A stretch of 15,405 nucleotides of DNA from contig SFTJ01000088.1 in the NCBI GenBank assembly GCA_004563195.1, forward strand, positions 1 through 15,405, given 5' to 3'. Under the pieces are notes generated by a model. It was given only the letters and a program-made list of their open reading frames with translations. It had not been told where the DNA came from and searched no databases. Source of the DNA: a bacterium. Lineage in GTDB: Bacteria > Bacteroidota > Bacteroidia > Bacteroidales > Muribaculaceae. Shown in pieces: positions 11,852-15,405 of the stretch; positions within the stretch are counted from its first letter, which is position 1, and every line of letters starts with the position of its first letter. A program made the translations under genes and the position numbers.

Positions 11852-12694
11852 ATGAGAAATCTCAGAAAATGCAACACCGGGCATCTCAATACAGGCATCA
11901 GCAAATGCCCTGTTGATTTCGCACGAATGAAAGGTGCAATCATTGTGCCTTATGGTAGCAAACTGCCTGCCAACCTCTCTGTTGAAGCTCTTACCAAGCA
12001 AGCACACGCCGATGAAGCAGAACGCATCTACGGCATCGTAGGCTTTTGCGAGTTCGCTCAGGAAGGTGGAGAAGCACAGACAGGTGCAGTAGGTTATGGT
12101 GGTCTTCAAGTGACCGGCTATAGCGACCGTGCAGACACTTATACTCTCGACAAGAACTATCCCGAACTTCACGCATCACTCACCAAGTGTGCAGGCTACA
12201 AGTTCGGTGCATACTACTTCGACGAGAAGAATATGCTGTACGGCCTCAACGACGGCACCGACGAACTCGCTCCGTTCCCGATGAACACAATCCACTCGAA
12301 TGCCACTCCGTATTCGACCAGCGGTTCTAAATCTACGATGACAGTCAAGTTCTGTCACGAAAATAGCCGTGCTGCCATCGAGAACGCAGACTACATTCAA
12401 CTTGATTTCAACCCTATGCGTGCAACCCTCGGCTTGACTGGCGTTAAGCTTATTAAGGTTGGCGACACCGGCAACGATTACAAGTTGATTGAAGCTGTTG
12501 GTGGATACGACCTTACTTCCATATTCGGTCCATTGATGGCAGACAATACCAACGTAATCAGTGGTGCAACCGCTGTTGCGTATGACACCGATAAGGAAGT
12601 TCTCACACTCACCGTTAGTGGTAGTGCTACTCCTGCGTTGAAAGCCCCCAAACTTCTGCTTGAGGCTGGCATTGCCGGCATTGAACAAGTCTAA
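11852..12694 (+). CDS. Major tail protein (tail tube subunit), probable
   Basis: This 280-residue protein has an N-terminus (CNTGHLNTGISKCPVDFARM) and a body (VGYGGLQVTGYSDRADTYTL, DKNYPELHASL, FGAYYFDEKNMLYGL) that resemble tail tube proteins of Bacteroides-type phages from memory. The C-terminal third is rich in Thr, Ser, Val and Gly with alternating strands (KEVLTLTVSGSATPALKAP), like a small Ig-type domain. A single tube gene with no sheath gene next to it favours a long non-contractile tail. It would stack as rings around the tape measure protein. Start is ATG 11852, 2 nt after the preceding stop. Assignment is by context and family resemblance, not by a catalytic motif. Confidence 0.75.
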   Translation: MRNLRKCNTGHLNTGISKCPVDFARMKGAIIVPYGSKLPANLSVEALTKQAHADEAERIYGIVGFCEFAQEGGEAQTGAVGYGGLQVTGYSDRADTYTLDKNYPELHASLTKCAGYKFGAYYFDEKNMLYGLNDGTDELAPFPMNTIHSNATPYSTSGSKSTMTVKFCHENSRAAIENADYIQLDFNPMRATLGLTGVKLIKVGDTGNDYKLIEAVGGYDLTSIFGPLMADNTNVISGATAVAYDTDKEVLTLTVSGSATPALKAPKLLLEAGIAGIEQV

Positions 12695-12697
12695 GCT

Positions 12698-12874
12698 ATG
12701 CTGAAGTATGAAAATGTTAGTTTCGTCAAGGAAGAAGTCAAAAAGATGAGTAAGAGTGAGTTTATCGCACATCACCTCAACGTCTTTTGGCTCGATCGAG
12801 ATGAAGCAACACGAAAGAAGATGCTCGGTGCCGCTTATGACCTGATAACAGGAGCGAAGAAAGGCAAGAAGTGA
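12698..12874 (+). CDS. 58-residue protein in the tail-chaperone slot
   Basis: A short gene encodes MLKYENVSF, then KEEVKKMSKSEFIAHHLNVFW, DRDEATRKKMLGAAYDLI and a basic GAKKGKK end. It begins 3 nt after the major tail protein stop and lies directly before an intrinsic terminator. It is helical and basic, with no cysteine or membrane segment. Small genes between tail tube and tape measure often encode tail assembly chaperones. This one is too short for a typical G/GT pair and I see no slippery sequence or overlapping second frame, so chaperone is only a guess from position. Confidence 0.7.
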   Translation: MLKYENVSFVKEEVKKMSKSEFIAHHLNVFWLDRDEATRKKMLGAAYDLITGAKKGKK

Positions 12875-12880
12875 ATAATC

Positions 12881-12905
12881 GGGGCTGGGTGATAATCTCA
12901 GCCCC
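12881..12905 (+). terminator. Intrinsic (rho-independent) terminator
   Basis: GGGGCTG (12881-12887) pairs perfectly with CAGCCCC (12899-12905); a G-T wobble and a G-C pair extend the stem and leave a 7-nt loop. TTTAATTT follows at once. It lies 6 nt after the 58-residue gene and 15 nt before the next ATG, so it probably ends the head-to-tube transcript or reduces read-through into the later tail genes. Confidence 0.85.
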
Positions 12906-12920
12906 TTTAATTTAATCAGA

Positions 12921-13433
12921 ATGGACATACAAGAAGTATATGATGTGATACACGCAATAGCCGAAGGCTTCGAGGACAATGTTGTTGATTGCCTTGACAA
13001 GCATTCTGGTAATGTTGTTATGGCTATCAGCGACCAACTATATAGCGGTATCGATGGAGATGATGAGTATCTGACACCTACATACGATGATGACCCATAT
13101 TTCCAACTTGAAGGACCGTGGCAGAATAACAGCAAAGGTTATAAGGCTTGGAAGATGAGCATCACTCCACCGGTCGTAAGCAGTATTCTCGGACTTAATC
13201 CACGTCCCGACAATGTGCCGAACCTTTTCATCACCGGTAAGTTCCACTCCGAGATTAACGCCAAGCGAGCCGGTGATATGCTTCTTGTTGACCCCGGACA
13301 CAACGATGGTCCTTCCATTGTTTCCAAATACGGAGAAGAGATACTTGAGTTGAGCAGTCGAGGCGTTGACTACTTCAATACCGAGTTCTTGATACCTTCC
13401 ATAGAGCAGTTTTACCGAAATTGTGGTTACTAA
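12921..13433 (+). CDS. Tail-region protein of unknown function
   Basis: This 170-residue protein is likely a conserved Bacteroides-type phage protein whose role I do not know. Visible features are YLTPTYDDDPYF (50-61), EGPW (64-67), AWKMSITPP (76-84), PRPDNVPNLFITGKFHSEI (94-112), KYGEEILEL (136-144) and a C-terminal IEQFYRNCGY (161-170). The conserved pattern (Pro-rich PR..N.PNL, ITG.F, KYG..IL.L, CGY end) looks like a virion or assembly protein rather than an enzyme. No metal-binding set or signal peptide is seen. It follows the terminator and leads into the tape measure gene. It overlaps the next gene by one base (TAATG). Confidence 0.72.
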   Translation: MDIQEVYDVIHAIAEGFEDNVVDCLDKHSGNVVMAISDQLYSGIDGDDEYLTPTYDDDPYFQLEGPWQNNSKGYKAWKMSITPPVVSSILGLNPRPDNVPNLFITGKFHSEINAKRAGDMLLVDPGHNDGPSIVSKYGEEILELSSRGVDYFNTEFLIPSIEQFYRNCGY

Positions 13434-13621
13434 TGAGTTGTGCGTGCGAAAACAAGAAGATGAGTAGCGAGTATCAGCGAATACTGCGACTCGCTAAAGC
13501 GTTTGCTCGGTTGGAAGATGATACAGTAGCCATATATGCTAACGCAGACGGCACATACGGCTTTTGCTTAGCCTCGTTAGAGATAGAAAAAACGATTATC
13601 GAATACATATCCCCATACTAA
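13433..13621 (+). CDS. Small tail-region hypothetical protein
   Basis: This 62-residue protein starts MSCACENKKMS and carries a helix (SEYQRILRLAKAFARLEDD) and a strand pair (VAIYANADGTYGFCLASL), ending IIEYISPY. It is not recognised. I chose ATG 13433, which shares a base with the preceding TAA; a TTG at 13421 would extend it by four residues. It ends 1 nt before the tape measure ATG. Genes here often help tape measure folding, but this one has no diagnostic feature. Confidence 0.65.
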   Translation: MSCACENKKMSSEYQRILRLAKAFARLEDDTVAIYANADGTYGFCLASLEIEKTIIEYISPY

Positions 13622-13622
13622 T

Positions 13623-15405
13623 ATGTCAGTAAAGATTACAGACCTCGTAGACCAAGAAGCGATAGATAGACTTCACGAGCTCGATAGTGAATTAGCAAAG
13701 GTGCTTGATACCTACAAAAAGGTAGCCCAAGACCTTGCCAAAGGGCTGAACATCAATGTCAGTTGCATCGGCGACATCGATAAGCTCGAGCAGATACTTG
13801 CTGTAAAAGGCAAAGAGGCTGCTCAAGTTCAGCAACAGCTTACCAGTGTCATCGGTGAACAGCAGAAAGTGATTGCCAACACCACCAACACCATATCTCG
13901 GCAGTTGATGGAGCAAGAGAAGGTAAACAAGACTCAGCGAGATGCCTATACCGAGTATGAGAGAGTAAAGAATCTCCTTGCTCAAGTCAATGGTACATAC
14001 GAGAACAACGTCAAGAGTTTGCTCCGTGTGAACGAAGCCATTGCCGCTAACAAGAAGCAACAAGATGACTTGAAGAAGCAGTTAGAATACGGGCGTATCG
14101 GAGCAGAACAATATAATGAGGCGCTGCTTCAACTCACCATTAAAGAGCGAGAGCTCAAGCAAGAGAAGTCAAGTCTTACGACCTTGTTGAAGAATGAGGA
14201 GCGAGAGAACCAAGCTGTTATCGGTAGTTACAACCAGATGTCCCAACAACTTGAATTGCTTAAAAAGGCATACAAGTCAATGACGCAAGAGGAGAAGCAG
14301 TCTCCTCTCGGCAAAGAGATGGAGAGCGCTATTCAGAACCTCGACGCACATCTGAAAGACCTGGCTGCCGACATGGGCGAGTTTCAACGCAATGTGGGTA
14401 ACTATGCAGTTGCCGGAGGTAGCATCAAGAAAGACCTCAAGGAACTTGTGCTTGAGATAGCCAACCTCTCTATCGCATACCAAAGTTTGAGTGAAGAGGA
14501 AAAGAAGTCTGCCGATGGTCAAGCACTCGCGTCACACATTCAAGACCTTACCGAGAAGGCTGGTGTGCTCAAGGATACCATTGCTGATACTAATCAGGCT
14601 ATCACGAATGCCGCATCTGACACACGAGGATTTGACCAGTTAAGCGGTTCCATACAACTTGCCATTGACGGCTTTGGTCTTGCCACCGGTGCCGCCGAGA
14701 TGCTTGGCATCAGCAGTGAGGATTTGGCAACCATACAGACCAAGTTGCAAGCTGCCATAGCCGCCTCAAATGCGATGCAGTCAATTCAAAACACATTACA
14801 AGCGCAGTCGGCAGTGATGCAAGGAGTCAACCTTATGCAGACAAAACTCCGTACTGTAGCAGAGAACCTACATACGGCAGCACAAGGCAAGGGAGTAATA
14901 GCAACAGCCGCATTGACTGCCGCACAATGGGCATTCAATGCCGCAGCGCGTGCCAACCCAATCGGCTTGATTGTTGTCGCCATTATTGCCTGTATAGCGG
15001 CAGTATGGGGATTGGTTAAGGCATTCACTGCCTTCTTCGGGACAAGTGATGAAGATATAGAAAAATATGAGAAGCAGAAAGAGGCATTTGAGGAAATGTC
15101 AAAGGCTCACGATGAGGAGATTGAACGGCTCAAAGCCAGAGGTGCCACCCAGGCAGAACTCAAAGATGCCGAGTTGAACAACAAGCAAGAAGAACTTGAA
15201 GCCGCTGAGGCTTTATATGCTCGTGCCTCCGAGCTCTACGATGAAGATGATGACGAGTATAAGGAAGCCCTCGAGAACAAGAAAAAAGCACAAGAGGATT
15301 ATGAGAAATTCCAGACCGACTCACTCAACTACCTCAACAGCGTAATCCACGAAGCAGAGGAGAAAGAGAAAGAGGAACGTCTTGGCACCTACGAGTACAA
15401 ACGTC
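13623..15405 (+). CDS. Tail tape measure protein, 5' part (3' end beyond the window)
   Basis: The frame is open for 594 codons to the window end. Residues 1 to about 330 are long charged helices rich in Gln, Lys and Glu (for example QQDDLKKQLEYGRIGAEQYNE), typical of the coiled-coil rod that sets tail length. A Gly/Ala-rich segment precedes the signature ANPIGLIVVAIIACIAAVWG near residues 444-463, a hydrophobic segment found in many tape measure proteins and thought to help in DNA entry through the inner membrane. Coiled coil resumes after it (EKYEKQKEAFEEMSKAHDEE). It starts 1 nt after the preceding stop, an ATG following ACTAAT. The rest of the gene is not visible, so full length and any lytic domain at the C-terminus are unknown. 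Confidence 0.93.
   Translation, partial: MSVKITDLVDQEAIDRLHELDSELAKVLDTYKKVAQDLAKGLNINVSCIGDIDKLEQILAVKGKEAAQVQQQLTSVIGEQQKVIANTTNTISRQLMEQEKVNKTQRDAYTEYERVKNLLAQVNGTYENNVKSLLRVNEAIAANKKQQDDLKKQLEYGRIGAEQYNEALLQLTIKERELKQEKSSLTTLLKNEERENQAVIGSYNQMSQQLELLKKAYKSMTQEEKQSPLGKEMESAIQNLDAHLKDLAADMGEFQRNVGNYAVAGGSIKKDLKELVLEIANLSIAYQSLSEEEKKSADGQALASHIQDLTEKAGVLKDTIADTNQAITNAASDTRGFDQLSGSIQLAIDGFGLATGAAEMLGISSEDLATIQTKLQAAIAASNAMQSIQNTLQAQSAVMQGVNLMQTKLRTVAENLHTAAQGKGVIATAALTAAQWAFNAAARANPIGLIVVAIIACIAAVWGLVKAFTAFFGTSDEDIEKYEKQKEAFEEMSKAHDEEIERLKARGATQAELKDAELNNKQEELEAAEALYARASELYDEDDDEYKEALENKKKAQEDYEKFQTDSLNYLNSVIHEAEEKEKEERLGTYEYKR

Noticed and set aside
12176..13135. Long antisense ORF (319 residues) across the major tail gene, the 58-residue gene and the terminator
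   Set aside because: It spans gene boundaries and the terminator, has no recognisable domain, and lies opposite strongly supported + strand genes; best seen as shadow of codon bias.
12698..13433. Tail assembly chaperone pair made by programmed frameshift
   Set aside because: No slippery heptamer and no overlapping second frame; the genes are separated by a terminator.

Overview
The window is a 15.4 kb piece of a tailed double-stranded DNA phage (free phage or prophage; nothing here decides which). All genes lie on the + strand, are tightly packed and often overlap by 1-8 nt. The packaging and head genes follow the HK97 plan: small terminase, large terminase, portal, prohead protease, major capsid protein, head-tail connector genes, major tail protein, tape measure. 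No sheath-like gene lies between the tail tube gene and the tape measure gene, so a siphovirus is the simplest reading. The host is probably a Bacteroidales bacterium. This rests on mostly A-rich leaders with few Shine-Dalgarno sites and on several connector/tail proteins that resemble, from memory, proteins of Bacteroides-type phages; it is an inference, not a database result.

Left part (1-3409), DNA and nucleotide metabolism: the 3' end of an HsdM-like adenine methyltransferase, a dUTPase, two small unknown genes, a DUF4406 protein related to nucleoside 2-deoxyribosyltransferases, another small unknown gene behind three A-rich repeats, an extended short-chain dehydrogenase/NAD-sugar epimerase, and a ComF-like phosphoribosyltransferase that overlaps the epimerase by 8 nt. 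Together these could feed a nucleotide or DNA-modification pathway, but the substrate is not visible.

Middle (3410-10617), packaging and capsid: an AT-rich intergenic stretch with a 12-bp direct repeat spaced 33 bp and a long-range inverted repeat; a terminase small subunit whose reading frame is broken or shifted near 4030; a 678-residue terminase large subunit with an extra C-terminal region that looks like a second, degenerate RNase H-like domain; the portal gene behind a hairpin; a prohead protease carrying a C-terminal extension with zinc-finger-like cysteine motifs; and an HK97-fold major capsid protein with a coiled-coil delta region and an apparent inserted beta domain.

Right part (10618-15405), connector and tail: a small acidic gene with nested in-frame repeats, two connector/tail-completion candidates, the major tail protein, a 58-residue gene followed by a clear intrinsic terminator, two further tail-region genes, and the first 594 codons of the tape measure protein, which runs off the window.
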